A stretch of 64,000 nt of DNA from Apostichopus japonicus (taxonomy: Eukaryota; Echinodermata; Holothuroidea; Aspidochirotida; Stichopodidae): assembly GCF_037975245.1 (NCBI RefSeq), contig NC_092583.1, positions 601,764-665,763 on the forward strand, in the 5' to 3' direction. Of this stretch, positions 50,876-63,469 are shown piece after piece. Under the pieces are notes generated by a model. That model was not told the DNA's origin, made no database searches, and saw nothing but the letters and a program-made list of their open reading frames with translations. The translations under genes and the position numbers were made by a program. The stretch's first letter is position 1. Every line of letters begins with the position of its first letter.

Positions 50876-53800
50876 CTACGTCATGTAGGCATTCTCATTC
50901 TTTAACTTCTCTAGCTCCTTAACTTGTTGTCGTAAAAATACAATCCTGTAGAAAGAGTGAGAGCAGAACAAAGTGAAAAGTGTATGCATAAGCAGTCCAC
51001 ATTTAATGTGTTAATGTTAGTGATCTTTGTTTAGTGAATCTCAATGGTTAGGTATGCCATCATTTGACACCTTATCATCCAAGTGATGATCCTGGTTCAC
51101 CACTGGTTTATAATTAGGCAGGCGTGGTATTGTTGCACCAAGTCCTGCGCCCACGACCAACGATTCACTTCCCCATCTGACGGATGAGAGCGTACCCAGC
51201 CTCTGACCATTTTCTCACTTACTGAGGGAGGTAATGTTGTTTAGAAACCCCATTTCACAAATCAGAAATACCTAATTCATGTAAGACTTTGTTCAACCAT
51301 ACTGCACAGGAGCAGTTTTGAGGTCAATAGCATCTGGTTCTGGCAAGGATGTGGACTGGGAACCTAGCGGTTGTGGGGCGTACAATCTAACCCTTTCACA
51401 ACACCTTCACCATTAGTACCCATTATAACTATTTACTTAAATATCAATCTTCAGGTGAAATCAATCTAAAATTCATTTAAGTTATTATGTTTTCATTTCT
51501 GTTGCAAGCGCAATCACCATTCCATTTGGTGATTTCTTATCAGTTGTACAAGAACCACACAGACGATATACTTTCTTCAGAATATTTCTTTGGAAATGTA
51601 ACATACATTCACAATGAAGCTAATGACTTATAGATGAAGCACCATATATATATGTACACAAATTCATTGATTTCCCTCATGTGGCGACTAACACCTGGAA
51701 CAAGCTGAATAAACTACAAAATGGCTTAGGTCAACCTTGGTGGTTTATTTAACTTTTACAATATATCAACTGCTGGTGGAAAGCTTTCCTGTACATCCTT
51801 TTGATAAATGAACACTCATCTCATCTTAAACTTGTGAGTGGAACTCAACTGCTTGTTTGTAACAGTAGCCATGTTTGTAACATTACATTACTGAAACACT
51901 CTCACCTTATCTTTTACTTGTGAGTGCAACTCTACGGCTTGTTGTTACAGTAGCTGTATTTGTAACATTACCTTACTGAAGAGACGAGGGAACTTACCTA
52001 GACGCTTGTACGTTGGCTTGGATTTCTGTGGTACGGACCAGCGATCTGGCAAACTTTAAGTCCATCATAACCTGTGAGTAATTTTCGAATCCTAGCCTGT
52101 AATAATCTCTCTGTACAAGGTGAGCCTAGAGATGAAACAAAAGAAATGCCATTGTGTAATCAACTTGTTGTTAATTACCAGATAGATAAGATGACATGGA
52201 TTGCGACAGTCAAGGAGACACATGGATAACATTAACGAGGTACAGCTCAACCAAAAGACTATCAATTGAGACAAATGAAAATGTGCATGTCACGTGCAAG
52301 GTATTAAAGTGAATCTAATTTATGAAATCCAGAAATTAACACAACAATTAACATTATTTTCAGCTTTGCCAGCTGATCTTCCCAGCATTGTAACTTTTAC
52401 TTTAACATTTACGAATCAAAGGAATTGAATTTTGTACAACCTGCATCATATTGTAGAAGGCTTTCATTCTAAAGCATGGTAATAGGTGATCCTAAGTTAT
52501 AATTCACAAGATATAACAAAGAGGGAGGGAGGGGGTGGGGGAGATGAGGTGGAACAGGGAGAGGGTGTGTCACCTAAAATATATAAACATTGCTTCTATA
52601 AATTTGATTTAATTTTACCTGTTTCTCCAATTGCTCGACAGGCGAATTCACCTTATGCTTCACTAAATCTTCACTATAATAATTTGAATGAGTTTCTGTT
52701 GAAAAGATGATATTGTTAAAATGAAGTTCCTCCTCTGTAGGCTTAGCTATGGGTGGAGGGACGACTAACTCCTCAGCTGAAACTGCAGAATTCATTGAAT
52801 CGCTGCTTCTTCTGGAGAGAAGAAAGAAAGAAAGAACACGATTGTTAACATTTGTAAAATACATTCCTTTTGCTCTATTACAGGGAACAAATGGACACCA
52901 AAGAATTAATCTGTTGCCTGTTCAATTAAAAGGATAACAAAGACTAAAATTTGAAGAAAGTAAAACAAAAAGATTGGTTCCATCTTGACTTTTTCTGTTC
53001 ATGAGACTTTTGAAATTAATTCCTTTTTCTTCAGATAGGTACATTGCACAATACTTTTTTGACATACACGGACCTTGCAATCAAATTATTGCCAGTTTTC
53101 TTTTTATCAGTTTTCACTGATGCAACTGTGTAGTTGTAATGAAGTCACTTGATTACTGTTTCTACAGAGTCTTGTCTAGGACTAATATCTGCTTTGGCTT
53201 ACTTTGTTATGGTTTCTACAGCATCTTGTCTAGGACTAATATTCTTTGACTTACTTTGTTATTGTTACTACAGTATCTTGTCTAGGATTAATATGTTATT
53301 TGACTTACTTTCTTATGGTTTCTACAGCATCTTGTCTAGGACAAATATTCTTTGACTTATTTTGTTATGATTTCTACAGTATCTTGTCTAGGATTAATAT
53401 GTTATTTGACTTACTTTCTTATGGTTTCTACAGCATCTTGTCTAGGATTAATATTTTATTTGACTTACTTTCTTATGGTTTCTATAGCATCATGTCTAGG
53501 ATTAATATGTTATTTGACTTACTTTCTTATGGTTTCTACAGCATCTTGTCTAGGACAAATATTCTTTGACTTATTTTGTTATGATTTCTACAGTATCTTG
53601 TTTAGGACTAATATTCTTTGACTTACTTTGGTGTGTTTTCTACAGTATCTTGTCTAGGATTAATATGTTATTTGACTTACTTTCTTATGGTTTCTACAGC
53701 ATCTTGTCTAGGATTAATATGTTATTTGACTTACTTTCTTATGGTTTCTACAGCATCTTGTCTAGGATTAATATGTTATTTGACTTACTTTCTTATGGTT

Positions 53801-56800
53801 TCTACAGCATCTTGTCTAGGATTAATATTTTATTTGACTTACTTTCTTATGATTTCTACAGCATCTTGTCTAGGATTAATATTTTATTTGACTTACTTTC
53901 TTATGGTTTCTATAGCATCATGTCTAGGATTAATATGTTATTTGACTTACTTTCTTATGGTTTCTACAGCATCTTGTCTAGGACAAATATTCTTTGACTT
54001 ATTTTGTTATGATTTCTACAGTATCTTGTTTAGGACTAATATTCTTTGACTTACTTTGGTGTGTTTTCTACAGTATCTTGTCTAGGATTAATATGTTATT
54101 TGACTTACTTTCTTATGGTTTCTACAGCATCTTGTCTAGGATTAATATGTTATTTGACTTACTTTCTTATGGTTTCTACAGCATCTTGTCTAGGATTAAT
54201 ATTTTATTTGACTTACTTTCTTATGGTTTCTACAGCATCTTGTCTAGGATTAATATTTTATTTGACTTACTTTCTTATGGTTTCTATAGCATCATGTCTA
54301 GGATTAATATGTTATTTGACTTACTTTCTTATGGTTTCTACAGCATCTTGTTTAGGACAAATATTCTTTGACTTATTTTGTTATGATTTCTACAGTATCT
54401 TGTTTAGGACTAATATTCTTTGACTTACTTTGGTGTGTTTTCTACAGTATCTTGTCTAGGATTAATATGTTATTTGACTTACTTTCTTATGGTTTCTATA
54501 GCATCATGTCTAGGATTAATATGTTATTTGACTTACTTTCTTATGGTTTCTACAGCATCTTGTCTAGGACAAATATTCTTTGACTTATTTTGTTATGATT
54601 TCTACAGTATCTTGTTTAGGATTAATATTTTATTTGACTTACTTTCTTATGGTTTCTACAGCATCTTGTCTAGGATTAATATTTTATTTGACTTACTTTC
54701 TTATGGTTTCTATAGCATCATGTCTAGGATTAATATGTTATTTGACTTACTTTCTTATGGTTTCTACAGCATCTTGTCTAGGACAAATATTCTTTGACTT
54801 ACTTTGGTGTGTTTTCTACAGTATCTTGTCTAGGATTAATATGTTATTTGACTTACTTTCTTATGGTTTCTACAGCATCTTGTCTAGGATTAATATGTTA
54901 TTTGACTTACTTTCTTATGGTTTCTACAGCATCTTGTCTAGGATTAATATTTTATTTGACTTACTTTCTTATGGTTTCTACAGCATCTTGTCTAGGATTA
55001 ATATTTTATTTGACTTACTTTCTTATGGTTTCTATAGCATCATGTCTAGGATTAATATGTTATTTGACTTACTTTCTTATGGTTTCTACAGCATCTTGTC
55101 TAGGACAAATATTCTTTGACTTATTTTGTTATGATTTCTACAGTATCTTGTTTAGGACTAATATTCTTTGAGTTACTTTGTTATGGTTTCTACAGTATTT
55201 TGTCTAGGATTAATATCTTCTTTGACTTACTTTCTTATGGTTTCTACAGCATCTTGTTTAGGACTAATATCTTCTTTTTCATCTTCTTCCTTCGTCTCGT
55301 TGGTTATCATCTTATCCGGTGGTTCAACCTCCTTTGATTCATTACCGTCCATCTTCTCATTAGTTTGGTTCTCCAGGTGTTGACTTGATGACAAGTTGGA
55401 TAAGGGGGTAGACATACTATTTACTGGGGATGGATATGATTGGGCTGGGGAAGATAGGTCCGACACTGATGCAACTGACATTGGTGAAGGATTTGAAAAT
55501 TCTGCAGGATGAAAGAAACATCACTCCAATACATGTATGATAAAGTCATAGTACCAGCACTAACCCTTAAGTTTTCAAGGAGGAGTCACAACTGAAACTG
55601 AATGTTACACAGTCTACTTTGAAAAGCTTAGGCATCAAATTTGGATATGGAGCTAATGTGTTAGGCTACCTGAGTTGGCAGTAAATCTTTTCAAGATAAT
55701 GTTATATTTGCCCTTTCTGAGTTTGAAGTCAAAGAAACAATATCTGAGGTCCTGGGAATCAGTCATAGTTTGCGTTTTTGTCGGTACAGTAATGTTAATC
55801 ATCATCATCATCAGCTTCCTGAAACTAAGGAAGCTAATTCCTGAAACATGTGAGCAAGGGAAGTTACATACTGAACATCTTGTCATGTGACAATAACGCT
55901 ATGTCCACATCCAATGATTCAAACACACAAATGAACCATTAATTACTACTTATCTCCATACCAAGAGAGGTGAGAGATATCCTGATTGATATCACCACAT
56001 ACAGGTAAGAACGACAAATATAGTCTGCTTCTTAATCAAGATTGGATACACTGGAGGTTGTAAACCCTTGTGACTTCCACACTAATACATACATTGAGTA
56101 TGTTTGGGAGTTTGAATACTCACTTGGTTGAAGTTCTTCTCTATTGTCTTCATGAGGTTGGGAAACAGGTGACCTAGACGTCGACCTCCTCCAGCGTTTC
56201 TGCTGATTTTGTAAAGGGGTTCTAATTGTTGTCTTAGGTGAAGTTGTTGGTAATGGAGATACAGTAGCAATATGAGGAGATGGACTATTATTAATCTTAG
56301 GCGATTCTGTAACAAAAACAAAGAGATTTAATTAAAATATTATACCAAATTCAAGTTTTGTTGAACAGTTTCATGGAGGTAGAGTCTTAACTTACTGTAG
56401 ATACTTCATCTTGATATTACATTCTTAATACAGGTATCAACAAACCTCCCTTTCCATTGTACTTCAACTGTGAATGATCACGACAACCACGGTTATACTT
56501 TAAGGGGTTTTACAGCAGCTGCTGAACTTGACTGTTGAATAAAAATGCTGGAAATCTTCTGCATCATTTAGGGAAATGTTCACATTCTGTGTAGCAGTTT
56601 TAACTTTCAAAGGTTCTGAACTTATAACATACTACTTATAACATACTACAATTCATGCGTCTCTTATAACATACTACAATTCATGCGCGCAGAACTACCA
56701 CACGTCTTTGCTCTTGTATAGCAATTTGACCATTTTGGGTGGTATTTTGTGATGTGGTAGCTGATAAATTATTCCTGTCTTATGGTCAAATCCACAATCT

Positions 56801-59800
56801 CACTTTCTCGTGGCATTCGGTATGGCAAGGATATGAATTTCTCAAATTTGTTGGTACAGTACTTTGCATTTGGTGACAGCAGAGGCGGTGATGTCATCAT
56901 GGCAAATCAGCTGAAATTAGGATTTAGCCATCAAAATAGATTGCATTCAATCTACCATATCTCCATTTAGGTACCAGATATTGAAATGGAGTTTTCGACT
57001 AACAGTGCGGAATATTTGTAGATGTAACGTTGTCATACACTGCAACGTGCCCTTTCATTAGGATTTAGCCATCAAAATAGATTGCATTCAATCTACCATA
57101 TCTCCATTTAGGTACCAGATATTGAAATGGAGTTTTCGACTAACAGTGCGGAATATTTGTAGATGTAACGTTGTCATACACTGCAACGTGCCCTTTAATT
57201 AGGATTTAGCCATCAAAATAGATTGCATTCAATCTACCATATCTCCATTTAGGTACCAGATATTGAAATGGAGTTTTCGCCTAACAGTGTGGAATATTTG
57301 TAGATGTAACGTTGTCATACACTGCAACGTGCCCTTTAATTAGGAATTAGCCATCAAAATAGATTGCATTCAATCTACCATATCTCCATTTAGGTACCAG
57401 ATATTGAATTGGAGTTTTCAACTAACAGTGTGGAATATTTGTGGATATAAGTTGTCATACACTGAAACATGCCCTTTCATGATAACATCTGTACCTACAT
57501 ACTGTACCTTGTGAACCAGACCTTGACTAACTGTATAGAACAACTCACAACTTGATACTGTAAATGCCACAAAAGTTTAACACACGTAATCCCAAAATTC
57601 ACTTGCAACTACTAATGCTAAGTTCAAGTTGTACTCTCCTCACTTGTAAGTTGTCGGAGTACAAAATTTTACATCAATACTTTCTAACTTCTAAGAATTC
57701 AGCAATTTGATTGCTTGGATTACCAATTGTTTTCCTTCTTTTCTAACATGAAGTTGCAGGACTACAATGTCACCTATACTATAACTTCTACTAAGTCTAC
57801 TCAACATCCTTCCCACCCTGTTCTCTCAGGGTTTTGCAGCTTTTAACAGTTATTGCTCCAGGAAGTCATGGTTCGTTTGAGAATCCTCAGAAATTATTTA
57901 AACCCTATCAATCATTCCCATTCTGATTAAATGGTGATATTTGTTGTGTATTACTAATGGACCAATCACAAGCGGCTACTTTATTTTAATGTGTTGTCTC
58001 TCTGTGCACTTCTGTTTGGTTCCTTCAGCAAACTTGATCCAGGATGGTTTCGCACATACAGTATACTACTCAGCTTATGAGTTGCCTAGAGTGCAAAGGT
58101 CGTATTTTGTTGTATTAAAAAGTGCACACACAGACACAGTATGTGGAAATTGCATACAATATGGCAGCTAATTTACTGTTTAATTACTGTAAGAACAAGT
58201 TGACATTTGTTGAGTCTCTCTCCTCTTATATTACTTTTGGTCCACACTGTCAGTCTGTACAATATCCTTTGAATAGTAAAATGTCAAACCAACTAAAATA
58301 CACATAATATTGATCACTGAATAGGAAATACCAACTTTCAGTATATTTGCTCAAAAGGGTGAAATACTTGTAAGGTTTCAAAAACCAGGAGCCACCATAT
58401 GCAACAATAATGTTGTGTATGTTTTATATTACATTATTATTATACAATTTTATGATATGATACTATGTGAATCCACTGGTTCTGAAAGCTCTGAACTTTT
58501 TGTCTTTTATCAAATACTACTGTCTCTGTGTACAAAACGCTATACAACTTTGCACTGTGTTTCACTTTGCATAGCACTACTGAATTATCCCCATAAACAA
58601 TGAAATTAACTACAAATAGACATGGTTGGTTCATTGGCAGTGATGACTTACTGTAGTAAACAGTACAGCAGGCCTACATACTGACAACTTGCTTTACACT
58701 AGTTACAACAAACAAGAAAACAATACACCATGAGTATATTACTCACAGATAAATGTATCAGCTCTATTGAACTTCACAATGAAGGATTGTAACAATTATT
58801 ACTAAGGCTCACTGGAATGTTCAAGCAACAAAGCACACACAAAGCCCTGCTTCCTGTAAGCCCTAAGAAGAAACTACAGTAACAGCGTTATTTGCAAAAC
58901 ATTTGGTTGTAACCATTCATAGGACATATATCATGTGTATATACTCAGAGAATGTCTACATGTTATGAGCACATGGAAATTACTTGGTGCTTGGGAAGTC
59001 TCATATCACATTTAGTAGGTTATTACCCCTAACGTCAAATAATTGTGAAATGTGCACTGGAATTGTTTATCACGTTTCAGCTCTAAAAATATCTCTTTGC
59101 TCCAAGCTCCACATTTTTTGTTGCTGTGTTTTTGTATGTTCTTCATCCTCAGAACTCCTTCCCACCTCTATACTTAATGTTCTCCTCTGATAAATGTGAG
59201 ATATTAGGTAATGTCTAAGAAACAGCCTCTGGCTGTTATGTTCATGACTAACAAATGACAACAGTAGCATACAAGGGAGAATATTCAAATTTTCTCTCAT
59301 TGAAGACTTTAGTTCTTGTGTAGAAAAACTGTGACACTTCTTCACAATTGTATAGCATATTGACCATTTTGTATAGCATTCTGCAATGTGATACTGAATA
59401 AATTACTCCCTGGTTTACCAAACCCCCCCTCCCCCCCCAAAAAAACTGTCACACCGTCACACAAAACACGAACATATTTAGCTTAAACTGTATTTCTTGC
59501 TACACAGGACTGTACACGTTAGAGCAATCTCTAGAGACAGAGAATAACATCACGATATCATTGTCTCGCGCCGAGATGACAAACCTACTAACCTAACTAC
59601 TGTAACATAAACTAACCTAAATACCAATACTTCAACCTAATAACAATTGAGAAGGGTCGAAATTTACTTGTAAGTCTCTACTACAAATGCAATGGATCGT
59701 ATCATTAGTCATTCCACAAATATTTCTAGTTGAAACAAGACGACACAGCCTATCCAGGTTCCGTTTTGTGCACGACTATACGGTAGCCTATAATTCAAAC

Positions 59801-62800
59801 GTAACACTCTTTACACATTCAAATTCTTGTTATCAAAGTTGAAGTACAAATTTTAAGGTGCAATTTTTGAGTGCATAAAGTACCAAAACAGTTTGCACAA
59901 ATTGCATCTAAGCTGTCTACAGCCACTGAAATCATAGGCAAGACAATGATATGTCTTGTGAGAAAATGTTCACAACTTGTTGTTAAACCCTGTGCTGATT
60001 GATACATTGTACTATTATTTTATATTTCTATTTATGGTAGCGCAGCAGTATGTGTTGGCCCTTTCTCTTCTTATTACTTTTACTTGCAATACAAAGTTTG
60101 TTTTACAAACGAGCAACTATTCCGTGTGCTGAGAAGAAACAGCAATCCAGTACATCCCTATGAACGTGGGAAAGAACCAAACAAAAGCTGAAAAATGATC
60201 ACTGTTGGTAAAGTATTCAGGCCGCTAGGTAGTGAAAGAAGATTCTAATGGTGCAAAACCAAAATCATTTGAAAAACAGAAAACAGAAGTATCTTACCAT
60301 TTCGGTCCCTCCTCCTGACTGAATTTCCAGAACTAACAAGGTTCTTTAAACGGCCGTACATATCAGTGGCCAATGAATTTGCTAGAGGGTGTATTCCAAG
60401 GCTGTCCTGTTGACCTGGGTCAGTCCCGTTTCCCTCATACAATCTACGATTAAGGCTAGGCGAAAGTTGATGCGCATTGTATGGAGTGTCATTGTCATTA
60501 AGCCTAGATGATGCACTCTCTTTTCTAATATCTTCCTCATAAACGCTGTTTTTAGAGTGGTCCGACTGTCGCACTGACCCCTTGGATGGATGGGAACGAC
60601 TATTTTCTGATTGGCTAGTGTGGTTCACTTTGCCGTGGCTGTTACTATATCTCCTCTGTGATTGGCTAGATGATTGCCTTCTTGAATCTGATTGGTTAGG
60701 TGTGGATGATGATGTTGACGATGATGTCGTTGTCCTATCCTGAGTTCTGTAAGGCTGTGACTGCTGCTGCTGCTGCTGACTTGATCTGGACTTACTGGAA
60801 TGCTTGTCATTACCTGAAAAATCATCAAAGTAAATATGCAAATTATCTCATGCATATTCTATACGATAGAATTCAAGGCATCCAATTATCCGCACCCCCA
60901 CTAGGAAATATCCAAAGGAAGTGTTCTTCTTTGTGATAATATTATGTCTAGGAAGTGTGTCTTTCTTTAATTTTTTTTATGTTAGTAATTCACTTTCTCT
61001 AGGATATATAACCTTAAATTTAAGCCTAACTGTGATAGTAACATGTTCAAGGCAAGTGGCAGATAATTACAGCAAGGTTGAACGGGTCTACCCAAAAATC
61101 AGGCAGTCACAAATAATTGCTGCGAGTTAAAATATCTTATGGTACTTCCCAAGGCTGTCTTCATCCAACACTTTGCAATAAGTATAGCTTAAAACACTGC
61201 ACAACTAAATATGCAGAATCTTTAATGCATGATATGTGACAAATTCTGGCCATGCATCATCATGAATCCAGTATGACTTACCTCTGTCCTTACTTGGTGT
61301 GGTCTTAACATTGGTATGAGAGCTAGATGCTGGTAACTTTCCTCCAATTGCTTTTTCCAAGGTTTCCCTAATGTAAGAAAAACAGACAAATAGGTAATTA
61401 TAAGTTGGAACTTGATGGGTCCCCACATAGCAAGGGTAATGGTTTCCAATTTTCCACAGTTTGACTTTTGCATAGAGTGTGTAACCCTGGAGATAAACCA
61501 GACAAGGATTTTACATTTCACAATCTTCGTGTTAAGGGACTTAAAAAATGAGGAGACCCATGGAAGTTATTAGCAAGTGTATGGACATGAGATTGTTTGC
61601 AATTTGTCAAGATTCACTTCATCAAACTTGAACTTATTTCAGCAGTTTCCAAACTTGTGAGCTAACCCATACGTCAATGAAGATTTTCGTCCAATCAGCA
61701 AACGTCAACAACTACTACATAAATATCAATTCACATCTGATTACTACGAATAAGGACAGGCAAAAAGATAACACTCCCGTTTCATCATGTATACAGAGTC
61801 AGTAGAATGGATCATTGGAGTTTTGGTAAGTCAAACCTTCATACACCTTGAAGAAGGTTCCAAAGAATACTTATTGAGGGTAAGTTTTGGTCCACTTACA
61901 GCGGGCTTTTCCTATTCAGCTGAATATGGTGAAGACCAACTAGTCATGTTTACACATATTTGGCATATCAGACACACACAGCTCCAAAGAAGGTTTGTAC
62001 ATTTATACAACATAAATTTGTAATTGCTTACTTTTCAATCCACTCCTTTGGCTTTTCCCACTGAGATACCTCGGTCTTACAGTTGTAGTAATATTTCTTG
62101 CCAGATGAGCTCGTGTGCATGGTCCACTCATTGACTCTAGCGAAGAGCTGAATTAGAACAGAAAGACAAACATGAAACCACTAGTACATGCTTTACTTGG
62201 ACCAACAGCATGCCAAGATCAAATCCAGGCAAACAAAACATAAATATCTTGAACTGTGTAATAACTTAAGCATGAACAGAAGGACGGTAATGATTTACAG
62301 GGATACCAGACGGAGCCTGTTCAATTATGGTCAGATATTATCCAAAGACTTGAAACTGGCCGATTGGCTAACACATGCACAGATGTATTTTGAAATTTGT
62401 ACACAGAATACTGACGCCCACATACAATGATTAGAAATTTGTATTAAAGTATGCAACACTAATTATGCCCTGCATTTCATCAAAATGTCAACATGAGGGT
62501 CCACACAGTGTTACACATATAGTGCTTAAATGCATTGTAACAGCTTGAAGATAAATACAACAGTGTGAAACACTGTGTTTGCTATCATTTTACATATATG
62601 CAGTAAATCTTAACTCACTTAATCCCAATGGGAGTGTTTAAGAACATACTAGGCAATCATTACCCTACATAGTTAAAGAACATGAATTTGTTCAAAGAAT
62701 GTCAGGGTTTCACTACTTCATGAAAATTAATAAATACAGAATGCTTCAAAGATGCCAAATGTCAACCAGGCTACCTTATTACCTGAAGTTCACTTACAGT

Positions 62801-63350
62801 GTAGCAACAATAAGGTTGTAATAAAGTTATTTCAGTGTGATGTAAATTAGTGTAACACTATAGTTCTTCTACTCAACTATTTACTTTTAGCTAGATAAGT
62901 CCTGTTTACTTACTTAGAATTAAAATTACCAGCATATGTTGGAAAATGACTTGTAGAGCTACCTGATAATAACATGCTTAGATGATTCATTCCAAACAAC
63001 AAATTGTACTGAACAAAAATATCATAATACACTGACATAGGCTGATAAAATTGCGGTAAATACACCAACTGCGTTTCCTACAAACATTCCCCACATCATC
63101 ATTGAAAATAGCTGCTTGATTCTTTCTGTTCCTTGATGGTTGGTATAGAGTTGTGATGCTGTTATATCAGGTGTAAGATAGGATGGGATTGTAATTCATT
63201 TTACCCAATAGAACACGGTCTACTAGGACTTCATCATTCCTTTAACACTTTTACTTACCTCTTTAAGTTTTCTCTCGGGGTCCGGTGTTGATGCATGTGA
63301 GTTGGGTTTGTACATGACTTGATTGTTACCGTGTCTACTGCCACTTGAAG
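50876..63350 (-). CDS. WAC: WAC (WW domain adaptor with coiled coil), last nine coding exons; 5' part beyond the window
   Basis: WAC is a nuclear adaptor that binds RNF20/RNF40 and RNA polymerase II to promote histone H2B ubiquitination. Exons (minus): 63350-63259, 62147-62032, 61367-61282, 60813-60298, 56306-56124, 55501-55231, 52811-52619, 52125-51998 and 50945-50876 (stop TAG), all GT/AG in continuous phase, about 551 residues. The WW domain is in the 62147 exon: NEW, then [20 protein letters not shown] and KPKEW, nearly identical to human. The middle is Ser/Gln/Pro-rich and poorly conserved, with a Q-run in the 60813 exon. The C-terminal conserved region ([43 protein letters not shown]) is the coiled coil of the family. 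Human WAC is 647 aa, so the missing N-terminal exons lie right of 63350. The 55501 exon is the source of the adjoining minisatellite. Confidence 0.95.
53156..55275 (-). repeat. 52/54-bp minisatellite derived from a WAC exon end and its splice donor
   Basis: About 39 intronic copies plus the parent. On the minus strand the 54-bp unit is the last 44 bases of the WAC exon (55274-55231, encoding [15 protein letters not shown]) followed by the first ten intron bases GTAAGTCAAA. Copies run left through the intron to about 53156. Most keep AGAAA|GTAAGT; a subset reads AAAATAAGT and has lost the donor. 52-bp variants lack two bases in the spacer. Blocks recur at spacings of 428, 374, 212 and 536 bp, which equal 6, 5, 2 and 8 units of 54 bp plus two of 52 bp, so higher-order blocks have expanded and contracted. 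The overlapping plus-strand reading frames (up to 179 codons) result from the 54-bp period and are not genes. Confidence 0.95.
56915..57480. repeat. 141-bp tandem repeat (4 copies) with internal hairpins
   Basis: Copies begin at 56919, 57060, 57201 and 57342 (aggatttagccatcaaaata). Each contains two inverted repeats: tagattg-catt-caatcta, and ctccattt paired with aaatggag across about 15 bases. The fourth copy is the most diverged. Located in the WAC intron between the 60813 and 56306 exons. Confidence 0.93.
57481..60297. other. WAC intron, remaining part
   Basis: AT-rich intronic sequence between the 141-bp repeat and the large Ser/Gln-rich WAC exon. A short C-run/A-run lies at about 59425-59446. 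Short frames here (58-59 kb) lack any family or splice support. No RNA gene was recognised. Confidence 0.45.
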
Positions 63351-63469
63351 CTGTCAAATACAGTGAAAGAGTAAAATTGTTGTTTTCTTGTCTTTGAAAC
63401 AATTTCTGTAACAAAACTTCTTTCTGGCAGTAAGAAATGATTGAGTTATGATTACAACAATCATAATAA

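Noticed and set aside
53149-55337. Many overlapping plus-strand frames of 70-180 codons with [15 protein letters not shown]-type repeats
   Set aside because: They are antisense translations of the 54-bp array whose parent is a WAC exon on the minus strand. Overlapping frames in two registers are expected from the 54-bp period.
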